A stretch of DNA of 64,000 nt from Proteles cristata cristata (Eukaryota; Chordata; Mammalia; Carnivora; Hyaenidae): NCBI GenBank assembly GCA_017311185.1, contig JAESUZ010005469.1, forward strand, positions 1,614,001 to 1,678,000, in the 5' to 3' direction. Both the position numbers and the translations under genes were made by a program. Of the stretch, positions 10,965-22,725 are shown one piece after another. How positions within the stretch are numbered: the first letter of the stretch is position 1; each line of letters opens with the position of its first letter. The notes beneath the pieces were generated by a model. That model made no database searches. It was not told where the DNA came from and worked only from the letters and a program-made list of their open reading frames with translations.

Positions 10965-11170
10965 GGGGCGCCTGGGTGGCTCAGTCAGTTAAGCATCTGA
11001 CTTTGGCTCAGGTCATGATCTCTCAGTTCCTGGGATCAGGCCCAACATCAGGCTCTGTGCTGACAGCTCAGAGCCTGAAGCCTGCTTTGGATTCTGTATC
11101 TCCCTCTCTTTCTGTTCCTCCCCAACTTGTATTCTGTCTTACTCTCTCTCTCTCAAAAAATAAACATTAG
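10965..11170 (+). repeat. Carnivore SINE, nested
   Basis: Head GGGGCGCCTGGGTGGCTCAG. It inserted into or against the tail of the previous SINE. Its own tail has expanded into microsatellites. Confidence 0.93.
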
Positions 11171-11228
11171 ATGAATGAATGAATGAATGAATGAATGAAT
11201 GATTAAATAAATAAATAAATAAATAAAA
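11171..11228. repeat. (TGAA)n then (TAAA)n microsatellites
   Basis: A run of TGAA repeats changes to a TAAA run. Both grew from the SINE poly-A tail. Confidence 0.9.
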
Positions 11229-11659
11229 TAAGCTCTATGCCCAATGTGGGGGTTAAACTCATACCTGGAGATCTGGAGTTGCATGCTCTACCAACTGAGC
11301 CCTCCCTGCCAAGTGCCCCTAATGTATAGTTTTAAATGTTATGACTCCATTGGAGAAATTAACAACTCTGTAGCTGGAGTTGTTGATGAAGTCAGAACCA
11401 GTTCATGGAGGAAAGCAGGCCTGCCCCCAGTACCTTCTGCTAGCTCTCTAAAGAAGCCCTTGCAGAGACGTCAGCATGAAGGAGGAACGTGCAGTTAATG
11501 AATTCCAGGTTGTGAGCAGCCCAAAGGAACACAGAAGCATTGAGAGGGTTCACAGAGAAGCAGTGGTCAGCTCAGAAGCAATCATGAGATAAATCCCTTC
11601 CCATATAAAAAATATACTTGAGAAGATGTCTCTTAAGGTGGAGTAGAAGTTTGGAAGAT

Positions 11660-11665
11660 ACTTAT

Positions 11666-11721
<56 letters not shown>
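11660..11721. repeat. (CATATA)n hexanucleotide repeat
   Basis: About ten nearly perfect copies of a six-base CATATA unit. The open frames over it (repeated Tyr-Ile, or Cys-Ile on the other strand) are artefacts of the repeat. Confidence 0.95.
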
Positions 11722-11833
11722 GGATAAATATGTACATACGTGTCTATATGTATTTCTGAATTTTCTGCTCTGTTCAATGCATCTATGTTCCAATATTACA
11801 CTTTTAGGTATTGTAAGTTTATAGTACATTTTT

Positions 11834-12056
11834 GTTTATTTTTTAAACATATTTAATGTTTTATTTATTTATAAGAGAGAGACAGCATGAGCAGGGGAGG
11901 GTCAGAGAGAGAGGGAGACACAAAATCTGAAACAGGCTCCAGGCTCTGAGCCAGCTGTCAGCACAGAGCCTGATGCGGGGCTCGAACCCATGAACCGCGA
12001 GATCATGACCTGAGCTAAAGTCGGACACTTAACCGACCAAGCCATGCAGGCACCCC
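11834..12056 (-). repeat. Carnivore SINE, long form, antisense
   Basis: Flanked by AGTACATTTTT (11823-11833 and 12061-12071). Tail-first orientation, with the head end GCCATGCAGGCACCCC. Confidence 0.93.
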
Positions 12057-12129
12057 ATGCAGTACATTTTTAAATGGCTTGATCATCTCCTCACTTTTCA
12101 AACATTTTTTGGTTATTCTATGCATTTAT

Positions 12130-12262
12130 TAATTTAGATTTGTTAAAAAAAATATTTACTGAACACTTGCTAGATACTGTAGGTTCTGGGGATATAAAAG
12201 CAAGCAATATACCCAAAAATCTCTGCTCTCATGGAGCTTACATTTTAGTGAGAGGACACAAG
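12130..12262. repeat. L2 3'-end-like fragment
   Basis: TTACTGAACACTTGCTAGATACTG, then a GGATATAAAAGCAAGC stretch, then CTCTGCTCTCATGGAGCTTACATTTTAGTG. This is the familiar 'attgagcacctactatgtgcc ... catggagcttacattctagtg' block of old LINE/SINE 3' ends. Confidence 0.65.
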
Positions 12263-12344
12263 CAAGAAGTGATACCATCATAATCCCCACCCACGTGTCA
12301 CACCCTCATAGGACCAAGCATGCTTTCTTGCCCATAAATTAAAT

Positions 12345-12550
12345 TTTTTAATGTTTTATTTATTTCCAGGAGAGAGAGACAGCGTGAGCAGGGGACGGTC
12401 AGAGAGAGAGGGAGTCACAGACTGAAACAGGCTCCAGGCTCTGAGCTGGCAGTCAGCACAGAGCCCGACGCGGGGCTCGAACCCACGAACCGCGAGATCA
12501 TGACCTAAGCGAAAGTCGGACGCTTAACCGACTAAGCCACCCAGGCGCCC
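12345..12550 (-). repeat. Young-subfamily carnivore SINE, antisense
   Basis: Very close to consensus. It has the subfamily marks CAGACTGAAACAGG, GCTGGCAGTCAGCAC and CCTAAGCGAAAGTCGG. Perfect 18-bp target copies, CTTGCCCATAAATTAAAT, lie at 12327-12344 and 12551-12568. Confidence 0.97.
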
Positions 12551-12568
12551 CTTGCCCATAAATTAAAT

Positions 12569-12903
12569 AAGACTGACACCAAGGAAAAATAATTCACCTA
12601 TTTGCTCCAGAAAATACCTATTCCTGGAAGATAATGCTGTGAGCTAAACAGATTATTTATCAAAACTAAGAGCTTTCTTATAATTTGCCTCAAGACGTTC
12701 CTTCACACTGTGCCCAACAATCCAGCCACCCCAGTAAGTTCCTTGCTAGCAAAAACCACCTTTTAAAATCTTTATAGAAAAGATTCTCTCTTAATTTCTT
12801 CACTGTAAGGCACTACAGAGGTGAGTTTAGGCAATAGCTTTGATCCTTAAATGAGGAAAGCTAGACACTCAGAACTTTAGGCATGAATTCACAAATCTTT
12901 TTT
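12569..12903. other. Unassigned intergenic sequence
   Basis: No gene or clear repeat seen. Confidence 0.4.
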
Positions 12904-12915
12904 AAAAATGTTTTA

Positions 12916-13123
12916 GGGGGGCCCGGGGGCCCACTCAGTTGAGCATCTGGCCTCGGCTCAGGTCATGATCTCGTGGTTCATGAGTTCAAGCCCTACATCC
13001 AACTTGCTGCTGTCACCACAGAACCTGCTTCAGATCCTTTGTCTCCCTCTCTCTGCCCCTCCCCTGCTTGTGCTGTCTCTCTCTCTCTCTAAAAAATAAA
13101 TGTTTCAACAAATAAATAAATAT
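12916..13123 (+). repeat. Carnivore SINE, diverged
   Basis: The head is damaged (GGGGGCCCGGGGGCCCACTC), then a normal body. A 12-bp target pair (AAAAATGTTTTA) lies at 12904-12915 and 13124-13135. Confidence 0.9.
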
Positions 13124-13346
13124 AAAAATGTTTTATATATAAATGAAGAGATTTATTTATAATTTTTAGAAACCTGTGTAATATTACTGATAAAAAGGTA
13201 ATTCTTTAGACATATTATAGTGATAAAACTTTAGCTTGAAACACCTTTCTGTCTTCCTGACTTTCTCACAAAATGAAAACGTTAGCCCAATATGGTTTCA
13301 TAAATATATGGCCCGGGTTTAGTTTCTTATGATTTAAACCTTTTAG

Positions 13347-13578
13347 CAGCGCCTGGGTGGCTCAGTCGGTTGAGAATCTGACTCTTGATTTTGGCTCAGG
13401 TCATGATCCCAGGGTCGTGGGTTCTAGCCCCTGATCCAGCTCTGTGCTGAGTGTGAAGCCTGCTTGAGATTGTCTCTCCCTCTCCCGCTGCTCTCTCTTT
13501 CTCTCTCTCTCTCTTTTTCTCTCCCTCTCTCAATCTCTAAAATAAAATTAAACATTAAATAAAAATTTTTTAAAGAAA
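13347..13578 (+). repeat. Carnivore SINE, caniform-like subtype
   Basis: It differs from most of its neighbours: TGATCCCAGGGTCGTGGG in the head and TGTGCTGAGTGTGAAGCCTG instead of the GACAGCTCAG block. It therefore looks like an older subtype shared across Carnivora. Confidence 0.88.
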
Positions 13579-14046
13579 TAATCATTTAAAAAGCAAACTT
13601 TTAACATTTCTGGGTTAATTCTGTGGGTACAGCAAGTTATTATATCCACGGGTAAACATAAAATTGTGTTTAGCCAAATGAAATTGCAATAATGGACATT
13701 TTAAAGGTTTTTATCTCACGGAGTCTTATAATACTGCACGTGTTAAGGATGCAATGGGGCAACATAAAGTGTAATTTACAGATTTTTAGTCAACTTTAAG
13801 ACCTTAAATTCATATTAAAATAAGTTAACAAATATACTGTGGTTACCCAAATAACTTTTATGTAAACAAATAAACACTAAGTATAATTTTAAATTACTCT
13901 TACTCTTTATTTTTATGTACATAATAGCTATAGATTAGCAAGTTGTGTGAATGTTTTAAAATTATTTTACACACACACACATATATACATCCATGTACGT
14001 GTGTATATGTATTATTCTTCCATCTGAAAATGTATTAAAGGTTTAT
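13579..14046. other. Unassigned AT-rich intergenic sequence
   Basis: Contains a short CACACACACA/TATA stretch at about 13,970-13,990 and nothing else recognised. Confidence 0.4.
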
Positions 14047-14063
14047 AATAAATGCTCCACAGA

Positions 14064-14285
14064 GGGGCTCCTGGATGGCTCAGCCAGTTAAGTGTCTGAC
14101 CTTGGCTCAGGTCATGATCTCACCGTTTGTGAGTTAGAACTCCATGTTGGGCTCTGTGCTGACAGCTCAGAGCCTGGAGCCTCCGTCAGATTCTGTGTGT
14201 CTCTCTCTCTCTGCCCCTCCCATGCTCATGCTCTGTCTCTCTGTCTCTCAAAAATAAATAAAAATGTTAGAAAAAAAATTTTTTA
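14064..14285 (+). repeat. Carnivore SINE, long form
   Basis: A target pair, AATAAATGCTCCA, occurs before it (from 14047) and after it (14286-14298). Confidence 0.95.
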
Positions 14286-14490
14286 AATAAATGCTCCAAG
14301 GAAAAAATAAGCAAGATAATTCCCTTCTAATTTCTCTTGTGTTTGAAAAGTTCAAAATTGATTACTCTAGTTACGTTTGTGATAATGAGAATTATTAGAC
14401 AGACAAAGGAATATACAACCAAAACCATAAATATGCTATGCCTGTTTTCTGTTTAAAGATATTGTTGCAGTGTATAAAGATGTTAAACTT

Positions 14491-14598
14491 GGGGCACTGT
14501 CTGGCTCAGACAGTACAACATGTGACTCTTAATCTCAAGGCCGTGAGTTTGAACCCCATGTTGGAGGTAGAGTTTACTTGCTAAAAAAAATTTTTTTA
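14491..14598 (+). repeat. Carnivore SINE, short form
   Basis: Head-only element. AGATGTTAAACT precedes it and AGATATTAAACT follows it (14599-14610). Confidence 0.87.
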
Positions 14599-14798
14599 AG
14601 ATATTAAACTCAACAACATAATATATACATTGTTTTATTTAATAGTGATAATGTTAATCATATTTTAAAGCTAGTTAAATGGCTAATTTAGTAATCTATT
14701 GGCATATTACACATACATGTATATATGTATGTGTAAATGCATACATATAAATGTATATAAAGATAACTTTAAAAGGTTTATTTAAAATAAAAAAGGTA

Positions 14799-15020
14799 GG
14801 GGCGCCTGGGTGGCTCAGTCAGTTAAGCGTCCAACTTTGGCTCAGGTCATGATCTCACAGTTAATGGGTTCAAGCCCCGCGTCGGGCTCTGTGCTGACTG
14901 CCAGCTCAGAGCCTGGAGCCTATTTCAGATTCTGTGTCTCCCTCTCTCTCTGACCCTCCCCTGCTCATGGTGTCTCTCTCTCAGAAATAAATAAAAAACA
15001 TTAAAAATTTTTTAAATTAA
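14799..15020 (+). repeat. Carnivore SINE, long form
   Basis: Well-preserved copy with GTGCTGACTGCCAGCTCAG, the extra CTGCCAG also seen in the young subfamily. It keeps TTCAGATTCTGTGTC in the body, so it looks intermediate between older and young copies. Confidence 0.95.
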
Positions 15021-15029
15021 ATTAAATTA

Positions 15030-16300
15030 AACTAGAAAGGTAATAAGAGACAAATTTGAGAGCTTATGTATTCTTTACTGTAAATTGTTATATGGATGGA
15101 AAACAAAAAGTAAAATTAGAGTCTGCATTTTTTTTCTGTAAAACAACCTACTCTGGCTCGGATAAACAAGTTATTTTTCATTCCTAAAATATTCAGTTAA
15201 TTCTCTAGATTTTTGGCATGGTTCAGAATTATTTTGATAAGAAGTTTGAAAAAAAAAGTTAAGTTCCTAATAACATGATTACCTATTGCGTGTGTTTCCT
15301 ATTTATTACGTACAACTATCTCTTGTGCTCTTTGAATAAAATAATTTATGTTTCTATCTTATCACCTCTGACGACTCTTCTTGATTTTGTTCCAGATTCA
15401 CATCCCAAATCCCAAATAATCAGACTGTTAAGCTTTCTTGTAAATCAAAACTTTCTTTGAGTTTGCTGGAATAGCAACCAATTCAAGTCAAAGACTCAGT
15501 TCCTCAACTTACGCAAGAAAGACAGTAGAAACAACTGGGTTTTTTTTTTTATACTCTCCAAATTTTAATTAACTTAAAACATTAGTATGAGAACTCTTTA
15601 TGGAATGTAGGATAAAAATAAAATTATTGGTATTTTTCAATGACTATGAACGTCTTCCGCACCAGTTATCAGTTTAATATTATCACTGTGCTCCAAATCT
15701 GCATGTTTTTGCCCTGATTTGTGAAACCAGTCCTGGACCCTACAACCACTTCTCCTTTGCCAGCAGATGAGATGTTATGATTGATCAGCAGAGGGCATTG
15801 GAGTGACACTGCACGGCCACATGCTACAGAAAGACACTTTTCCTTAAGGCTCTTGACTTCTATTATTATTCTCGAACACAAGAAGCCAAGAGAGATGCTC
15901 CAGCTGTAGCTTCGGCCAAGGCTCTCTCTTCTTAGGGTCCTTTGACAAGGTCCACTGGCAAAAGCTAGATACTTCTATAGCCTGACCCAGCAATACTCTC
16001 TAGCAATCGGGGGGTGGGGGTGTGGGGCACGTCTATGGATCCCTTCAGCAAGTTTCTTCACCCCTGGCAGGCTGTGTAGCTGTGCAAGTAGTAGTCGTGT
16101 CCCGTTTGAGGAGGTCTGAATCTCAGCCTTGGGGAGTGGTGGTGGAAGGAGACTCTTTTCTTAGTCATTGGGTTCCTGTATTGCTCCTTTTCCTCCAGTC
16201 CAGAGATAGTAGCTGCATTTTTGTACCTGCTATTCTGGATCCCTTAGAGTCCTCCTTTATCTCTTACTAGTTAGTGATTCTTTTTTAAGTGATTGTTCTT
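15030..16300. other. Unassigned intergenic sequence
   Basis: About 1.27 kb with no supported gene. The sequence around 15,660-16,270 is less AT-rich and free of recognisable SINEs, but no splice-bounded exon could be defended. Confidence 0.4.
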
Positions 16301-16308
16301 TATTAAAA

Positions 16309-16515
16309 ATTTTTTATTGTGTATTCCTTGTTTGAGAGAGAGAGACATAGAGCATGAGCAGGGGAGGGTCAGAGAGAGAGGGAGACACAGAATCTGAAGC
16401 AGGCTTCAGGCTCTGAGCTGCCAGCACAGAGCCCGACGCGGGGCTTGAACTGACGACCCGTGAGACCATGACCTGAGCTGAAGTTGCTCACTTAACCAAC
16501 TGAGCCACCAGACAT
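16309..16515 (-). repeat. Carnivore SINE, long form, antisense
   Basis: GCATGAGCAGGGGAGGGTC, CACAGAGCCCGACGCGGGGC, head end GAGCCACCAGACA (diverged). Confidence 0.92.
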
Positions 16516-17401
16516 ATCTTAGAAATATACTTTTGTTCATGTCCAAGGATTGATACAGACTGTCTCCAAAAAGATTTTATTTCTAGGCTATTCATTTCCA
16601 ATGCCTTTGTCAATCAGGGATCATCATAATACACTTTGTGGTACAAATCAAAAAGCCTTAGAGTCTCCTTCCCGTTCATAACATGTTTCTATTCAAAAGA
16701 TAATCATTGATTACATCCTTCTATATTAGTTTTCTGTCACACTTTAAGAAAGAATTCTACTTCCTTTTAGTCCCACGTTACTTCATTTGAGGAAGAGACT
16801 TCAGAGAAATATAGCCTTTGAGGCTTGTTGAAAAGGATCTTATCAGTTACTGTAAACAACAAATATGGCAGCTAAAAATCTAGAGTGTTATTTCTTAGAA
16901 CCACATCTCTGCTAAAGAAATTGAAGTCATTGTTAAATTACTGGAAAACTGTACTAACCAGAAGGCTACAACATCAGGAGGCTATCGCTACAATGTAAGA
17001 CTTTCAGATTGATACGATGACTGCATGAAGTACATCACTTCCAGGGAAGGCTCATGAAATCAGATCTGGATGGGTAGAGGTACAGACTGCCACGCTTCGA
17101 TCACCATGCTTGTGTCAGTCATTTGCCAAGCCATTTTATTTCCTCTTGGTTACTTAAAAGTTTTGGATTGTTGACTATGATATCTATTAAATCTCTCTGC
17201 TCAATAATGCTTCTTGCATTCCTAGTAACTCCGTGGTAAAAGTCTGATGGTTGGCTATATTTTCCTTGTGATTTGGTTAAAACACAAAATCAAACCAACT
17301 TTTGAATTCATATTTGCTTTCCTTAGGGTACCATTCATTTTCCTTTTCTATTAGTTCCTTGTAATAAATTAGTTGACTTCCTGGGTAATTGAGGTCGATC
17401 A
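16516..17401. other. Unassigned intergenic sequence
   Basis: No coding or repeat evidence recognised over almost 0.9 kb. Confidence 0.35.
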
Positions 17402-17415
17402 CAGAGTTACTTTTT

Positions 17416-17614
17416 AAATTTTTTAAATGCTTAATTATTTTTGAGAGAGAGAGCAGAGCATAAGTGGGTGTGGAGGCAGAGAGAGCCGGAGACACAGAAT
17501 TCAAAGTAAACTTCAGGCTCTGAGCTCTGAGCTGTCAGCACAGAGACTGACTCTAATTCACAAACTGTGAGATCATGACCTGATCTAAAGTCTGTTGCTT
17601 AACTGACTGGGCCT
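17416..17614 (-). repeat. Carnivore SINE, diverged, antisense
   Basis: Old copy with a duplicated CTCTGAGCT step. The flanks AGAGTTACTTTTTAA and AGAGTGACTTTTTTA look like an aged target pair. Confidence 0.88.
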
Positions 17615-17739
17615 CAAAGAGTGACTTTTTTAGGGTAACACAACAGGTCAGACAGCCAGAAATCCCTTATCATATTCTCCTCTAAAGAAAAAATACTTGG
17701 GGACTGTATAATAAATAGTTTGGCTAGCCTTTGGCCTCA

Positions 17740-18345
17740 GTTCCTAGGAGATAATTTCTAAACTCTTATAATTTCTTGAGTGAAATAGGGGTGACGGTGG
17801 ACCCTTCAGACCAAACCTGATAGCTTTATGCTAGTGAGGTGACTCACATGGGGATGGTCATGCCAGAAAGACCAACCACATTGGTGTTCTGAGTCATGTA
17901 ATATCATCTTGATTTCTGGGAAAGAAAGGAAGCCTAGAAATTGAGTTCAACCACACAGGCAATGATTCAATCAATCGTGCCTGTGTAATAAAACTTCAGC
18001 AGACATTCTGGAGTTCCCGGTTAGCAAGACTCTGAGTATTTTCACATTTAGTTGCCGGGAGGGCAACGCATCCCTGAAAATGATGGAAGCTTCGTACTGA
18101 AACCCTCACTCTATGCATTTTTTCTTTTGGCTCGTTCTAATTTGTAGCCTTTTGCTATGATAAACCTGCAATCATAAGTTTAGCACTTTTAGTGAATTCT
18201 GTGGGTTTCTTTGGTAAGTTCTCAAACCTAAAGGTGGTCAGGGGACCCTCTCAATTTGTAGTCAACTGGTCAGAAATGAGAGTCACCCTGGAGCCCCCCG
18301 AATTTGTGGCTGGTGTCTGGAGTGAAGGCAGCATGTGAAGAGCTG
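17740..18345 (+). mobile_element. Solo LTR-like endogenous retroviral remnant
   Basis: The stretch has LTR layout: AAAGACCAACCACATTGGTG, a GTGTAATAAAACTTC signal, GAGTTCCCGGTTAGC, then TATGATAAACCTGCAATC, a GAATTCTGTGGGTTTC stretch and a GACCCTCTCAATTTGTAG end. This resembles mammalian ERV LTRs. No internal gag/pol sequence is next to it, so it would be a solo LTR. Family assignment needs a repeat library. Confidence 0.5.
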
Positions 18346-19497
18346 TGCTCTCAAAATTTGCATTTTGACAAACTCACTGTAGGAAGCTTTTGTAGAAGCT
18401 AGCCTTAGCAACCAATAGAAATAGAGCTTGAAGAAGATTCAAAACAAGATGGAGTATATTCAAAGACTTTCACTTTTATAGATCTTACATGAAAGGCACA
18501 TTAGTGTGCTTCATCACAAGATCTTACACTTTAAAGCTATAGTAATCTCTTTATTAAAAATATCATTTCTTGACAACAGTGACGCTTACATAATATTGCA
18601 AAACATGCCCAGATGCTTTGACAACTCCATACAGTTATCATCACCAAGAACGTATCATTGGTTGGCCTCTGGCAGTTGGTATTAAATTTGTGGCACAAAA
18701 ACTGACTGTTAGCAGCAGATTGGACAGAGATATGTTATCTTGGTTAATTGACACTGAATATCAGGATAAGCCCTGGTATCACCCAGGACTTATTTTAGCC
18801 CACAAATTTCCCTTCCCTGAACAAAACAAAACAAAAAATTACTTACATAACTTAATTCAATAAGGAGGGAAACAAGTCTGTGATTTGAGTTCAAAACCCT
18901 TAAAAACTGAAGGGGTTTTTGAGGGTGGGACTGCCTTCTTCTATACCCAAACTTTTCATCTTATGCTTTCCAAAAGGCATGAAAGGTAGGAGTAATCCTA
19001 CATGCTAGGGTTCAGAAAATAGTAAAACTAAATAATGTGTCCAAGGCCATGAAACTTCTCCCTTAAGAATTTCATGAGATTAGACAGATGCTAGCTCAAA
19101 ACATAGAGTCATTAGACATAATAGCCTCTTCTTGAAGGAGACTGTGTGCTCTGTAAGGGAAATAATATTGTACTTCTATTTTTGCAGATTTCTCCAGGGC
19201 CCCTTTTATCATAAGAAAGATCTGAAAAACAAATAAAGATACCATGAAGGAAAGTAATTTGTCTAATACCTAAATATCTGGTTCTGTGGGCTCTTCGTAG
19301 TTGAAATAGAATCTATTTTCTTAATTCAGTTAGGATATGTTTGCCCAAATTAGATTAGCATCTGTTTGTGTCGCGATGTACAAGTGTGGAGCTCCAGAGG
19401 CATAAATGCTGCTGTGCAGTCACTGTGAATCCTGCTGATCTTTTACCAAGAACAAGAAAAGTCAACACCTGGAGAGGTTGGAATAACTACCATCAGA
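18346..19497. other. Unassigned intergenic sequence
   Basis: No gene is supported. The 81-codon open frame at 18,618-18,863 has no homology I recognise and no splice context. Confidence 0.35.
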
Positions 19498-19507
19498 AAA
19501 CACACTC

Positions 19508-19702
19508 GGGGTGCCTGGGGGGCTTGGTTAAGTGTCTGACTCTTGATTTAGGCTTAGGTCATGATCTTGCGGTTTGTGAGTTTGAGCCCCACATCAGGCT
19601 CTGTGCCGACAGTTTGGAGTCTCCTTGGGACTCTGCCTCTCCCTTTCTCTTTGCCTCTTCCCTGCTTTCACTTTCTCTCAAAATAAATAAGCTTACTTAA
19701 AG
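19508..19702 (+). repeat. Carnivore SINE, long form
   Basis: Target pair AAACACACTC (19498-19507) and AAATACACTC (19703-19712). Confidence 0.93.
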
Positions 19703-19712
19703 AAATACACTC

Positions 19713-20192
19713 AACCACAACATATCAAACATGTTATATATCAACATATCAAATTAGATCATATATCTGCATCGATGATGTCCCCAAATGATAATTGTCT
19801 TCCAGATTAGCCTGAAGAATGATAAAAGGGGAAGCTGGGAATTTAAACTGACATAATTCTCAAGTCCCTGTGTTAAATAATAACAAAGCAAAATATCAGC
19901 TGCTGGCTGGGGAATATAATGTGAATTGACCAAAGAGCTTATTTATCAAAACAGCTAGCCCATTAAGATTCACTTCAACACTCTTGATTCACTGAGCCCA
20001 CTAACCCCAAACTATTATTTCATAAACTTTGCATTGCCAACCAGTTCTTCACCTTGTGTAAATCAGGTAGCCCAGGCCCTACATCTCTTTACCTTTCCAT
20101 AGTTTCCTCATTTTGAGGCACTCCTTAAACTCTGTCACTGTGATATTCTCCCTTAAACAAAAGTAACATAAGCTGACTTTTTTTGATCAACA

Positions 20193-20194
<2 letters not shown>
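19713..20194. other. Unassigned intergenic sequence
   Basis: Nothing recognised. Confidence 0.35.

Positions 20195-20229
<35 letters not shown>
20195..20229. repeat. (TG)n microsatellite
   Basis: About 17 TG repeats in an uninterrupted run, which makes it likely to be length-polymorphic. Confidence 0.97.
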
Positions 20230-20234
<5 letters not shown>

Positions 20235-20389
20235 AGGTCAACACTTGATACCTGCAATAAACAAGTAAGTAAAAAAATATATGGCGTGCCAGATAGGCAT
20301 AAGTGCTATAAAAAAGAAAAAAAGCCAAAGAAGTGGGAAAGGAAATGCATGTGGGTGGTGGGTAGATGTGGTCATTCCAATTTTAGATT

Positions 20390-20690
20390 AGGTAATCAGG
20401 GAAGTCCCTCCTAAATGGGTGCCATTTGATCAAAGACTTGTAGGTGGTGAGAGAGCAAGCATGCAGCTATTTAGGGAAAGAGCATTCCAGAAAGAAGAAT
20501 AGCATTGCAAAGAGTGTAAGGTAGAAACTTACCTGGCATGTTGAAGAAGTCACAAGGAAGCCAGTATGGCTAAAGAGTAAATAGTGGAGAGTTGAGATAT
20601 GAGGAATAAAAGGTAATAGAAGGGAAATAGGTTGTATAGGGCCTTTTCTTGAAATGGGATGGGAAATGATTCAGGGGAACTTTAGAATTC
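20390..20690. repeat. L2 LINE fragment
   Basis: GAGCATTCCAGAAAGAAGAATAGC, GTGTAAGG, CTGGCATGTTGAAG and a GCCAGTATGGCT stretch follow the order of the common L2 block ('agagcattccaggcagaggg ... ttggcatgttc ... ccagtgtggctgg'). Confidence 0.7.
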
Positions 20691-21057
20691 ATTTATTAAA
20701 GAATCACACGAAATGTTTAGATTACTTAGGGGATAACTGATATATTTATGATATTGAGTCTTCCCACCCAAGAATATGTCATATCCCTCCATTTTTTTCT
20801 AGACTCTCTTTTATGTACTTCAGTAAACCTCAATAGCTCTTGTCCTACGCATCTTTTAAATTCTTAAGTTTATTACTAGGTTTTAAGAGACTATTTTTGT
20901 TTGACTTGGTTTTTTGCTATTGTAAATGAGATTCCTCCTGCCACCTGCCACCAGGTGTCCTCCTGACACCTTCAGAATTAATGTCAATGTCCATTTCATT
21001 CATCCTCTTGGAATATTTTGGTAATAATTATATTGCCTTTAAATAATGAATGTTTTT
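20691..21057. other. Unassigned, probably LINE-derived sequence
   Basis: TAGACTCTCTTTTATGTACTTC with a TTATTACTAGG stretch and TTGTTTGACTTGG is reminiscent of antisense L1. It is too diverged for a firm call. Confidence 0.35.
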
Positions 21058-21144
21058 AACTAAGCTTTATGCCCAATGTGGGATTTGAACTCACAGCTCT
21101 GAAATCAAGAGTCACGGGTTGTACCAACTGATCCAGGAACTCCA
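21058..21144 (-). repeat. Short-form carnivore SINE, antisense
   Basis: AAGCTTTATGCCCAATGTGG, GAAATCAAGAGTCACGGG and a CCAACTGATCCAGGAACTCC head end. Confidence 0.8.
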
Positions 21145-21302
21145 GAGAGTTTTTTCTCTTCAGTCTTGGTGGTTATAATTAACTTGTGTTACCTAGTTTA
21201 CTACCTTGGATAGGATTCTCAGAAAATTTATGAATAAAAGGGGCAAAAACATCTTACATGTGACATTAATGTGAAATAATTCTTACTTTTACTCCCTTTA
21301 AT

Positions 21303-21528
21303 TTTCTTAATTTTTATTTATTTATTTTTGAATGAGAAAGAGACAGAGCGTGATCAGGAGATGGACAGAGAGAGAGAGAGAGGGAGACACACACACAAAA
21401 TCCAAAGCAGGCTCCAGGCTCTGAGCTGCCAGCACAGAGCCCAATGCGGGGCTGGAATCCATGAACAGCGAGATCATGACCTGAGTGGAAGTCAGACGCT
21501 TAAACGATAGATGCTCAGGCACCCCCCA
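21303..21528 (-). repeat. Carnivore SINE, long form, antisense
   Basis: TTTTACTCCCTTTAA before and CTTTACTCCCTTGAA after mark the target duplication. Confidence 0.93.
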
Positions 21529-21540
21529 ACCTTTACTCCC

Positions 21541-22235
21541 TTGAAATATAATTTTGATGGATTATTTATTAGAAATTATTTTTATTTTAAGAAATTATCT
21601 TTCTCTTACTAATTTCCCATTTTCTTTACACCAAAAGCTTGTTTTTGCATTGATAGTAAGCACTGTAAGTGGTATTTCTTTTTCACATGGGTGATGTGCC
21701 AATATTGTAACAAGGTTTGAGGGAGGTGCGTGTCACACAATAGTGTGAACACTCAATCATCGTGCTTATAAACTACAAAGGGATCTGTAAGTGGTATATT
21801 AAACAAGCAAACCAGTGGGATATAATTAAAATGCACCTATTTGTTGTTTCTCATGGTCCCTTTAAAATGTATTCAGTGGGCAAGGTTTACTCCACCTTCC
21901 TGAATGAAACTCAGGTTTGACTTTTCTCATCCCTCTTCCATAACAGGAAGTCCAGATATCGTAGGAAGAGGCAACATCTCTTTCAATTCAGTAATTAGGA
22001 TGCCTTGTCCAATATATGAATCAATATACATTAACACTTCAAGCTGCATGCAAAGGTTAAGATTTCCCCAACCACACAACTTTAAGTAGGGCCTAGTTTC
22101 AGCTAGGAGGCCAGCTTTTATAGAGAAAAATGTAGTGAACTTCTTCTTTTCTCATTTGCTCCCTGAAGGAAGGGGGTAAAAGGGGAGCAGACAATTTATA
22201 CTTAATTTCTGCTGTTGTAAGATGATCTCATACTC
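21541..22235. other. Unassigned intergenic sequence
   Basis: No gene; no repeat recognised with confidence. Confidence 0.35.
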
Positions 22236-22239
22236 TCTG

Positions 22240-22725
22240 GGTCTGGAACATCTGTATCTGTAATTTTCTGCAATAAAGTATTATATATCATACAGCTCAA
22301 TAGAATTTTATAAAATGAAAACGTCCATGTACCTAGCACCCAGATCAAGAAGCTTGATATTGCCACACCCCAGAACTCTTCTTTATATACCTCTTACTCA
22401 CTATGCTTACTCTATATTCAACCACTATGCCAACTTCTATCAATATAGGCTAGTTTTGCCTATTTTCTTTATTTTTCCATAAACGGAATTATACAGAATG
22501 TACTATTTTGTATCTGGTTTCTTTCATTCAATGCATGTAAGATTTATCAATCTTATTAAATGATTCAGTAAGCCTGTCTTTAATCTACTACGGGATAATA
22601 GTCCACTGTATGAATATATCACATTTATTTACCCATTTCACTGTTGACAAACATTTAGAAAGCTTTCGATTTGGGCTAATATGGATAATTCTGCTATGAA
22701 CATCTTTTACCTGTCTTTTATTGGC
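22240..22725 (-). mobile_element. L1 LINE fragment, antisense
   Basis: CCATAAACGGAATTATACAG, TTCTTTCATTCAATGCATG and ATGGATAATTCTGCTATGAAC are antisense to the L1 3' region. Old and disrupted. Confidence 0.65.

Larger units (their letters stand above)
10726..11320 (-). repeat. Short-form SINE (antisense) split by two later SINEs
   Basis: The right-hand part reads AAGCTCTATGCCCAATGTGG through to GAGCCCTCCCTGCCAAGTGCCCC, a reverse-complement short element. Its left piece (TTTTTTTAAGTAGGCTCTA, ending about 10,740) is separated from it by two plus-strand SINEs (10740-10955 and 10965-11160). Confidence 0.75.

Noticed and set aside
11550..11824. Open frames with Tyr-Ile or Cys-Ile repeats
   Set aside because: Pure product of the CATATA repeat.
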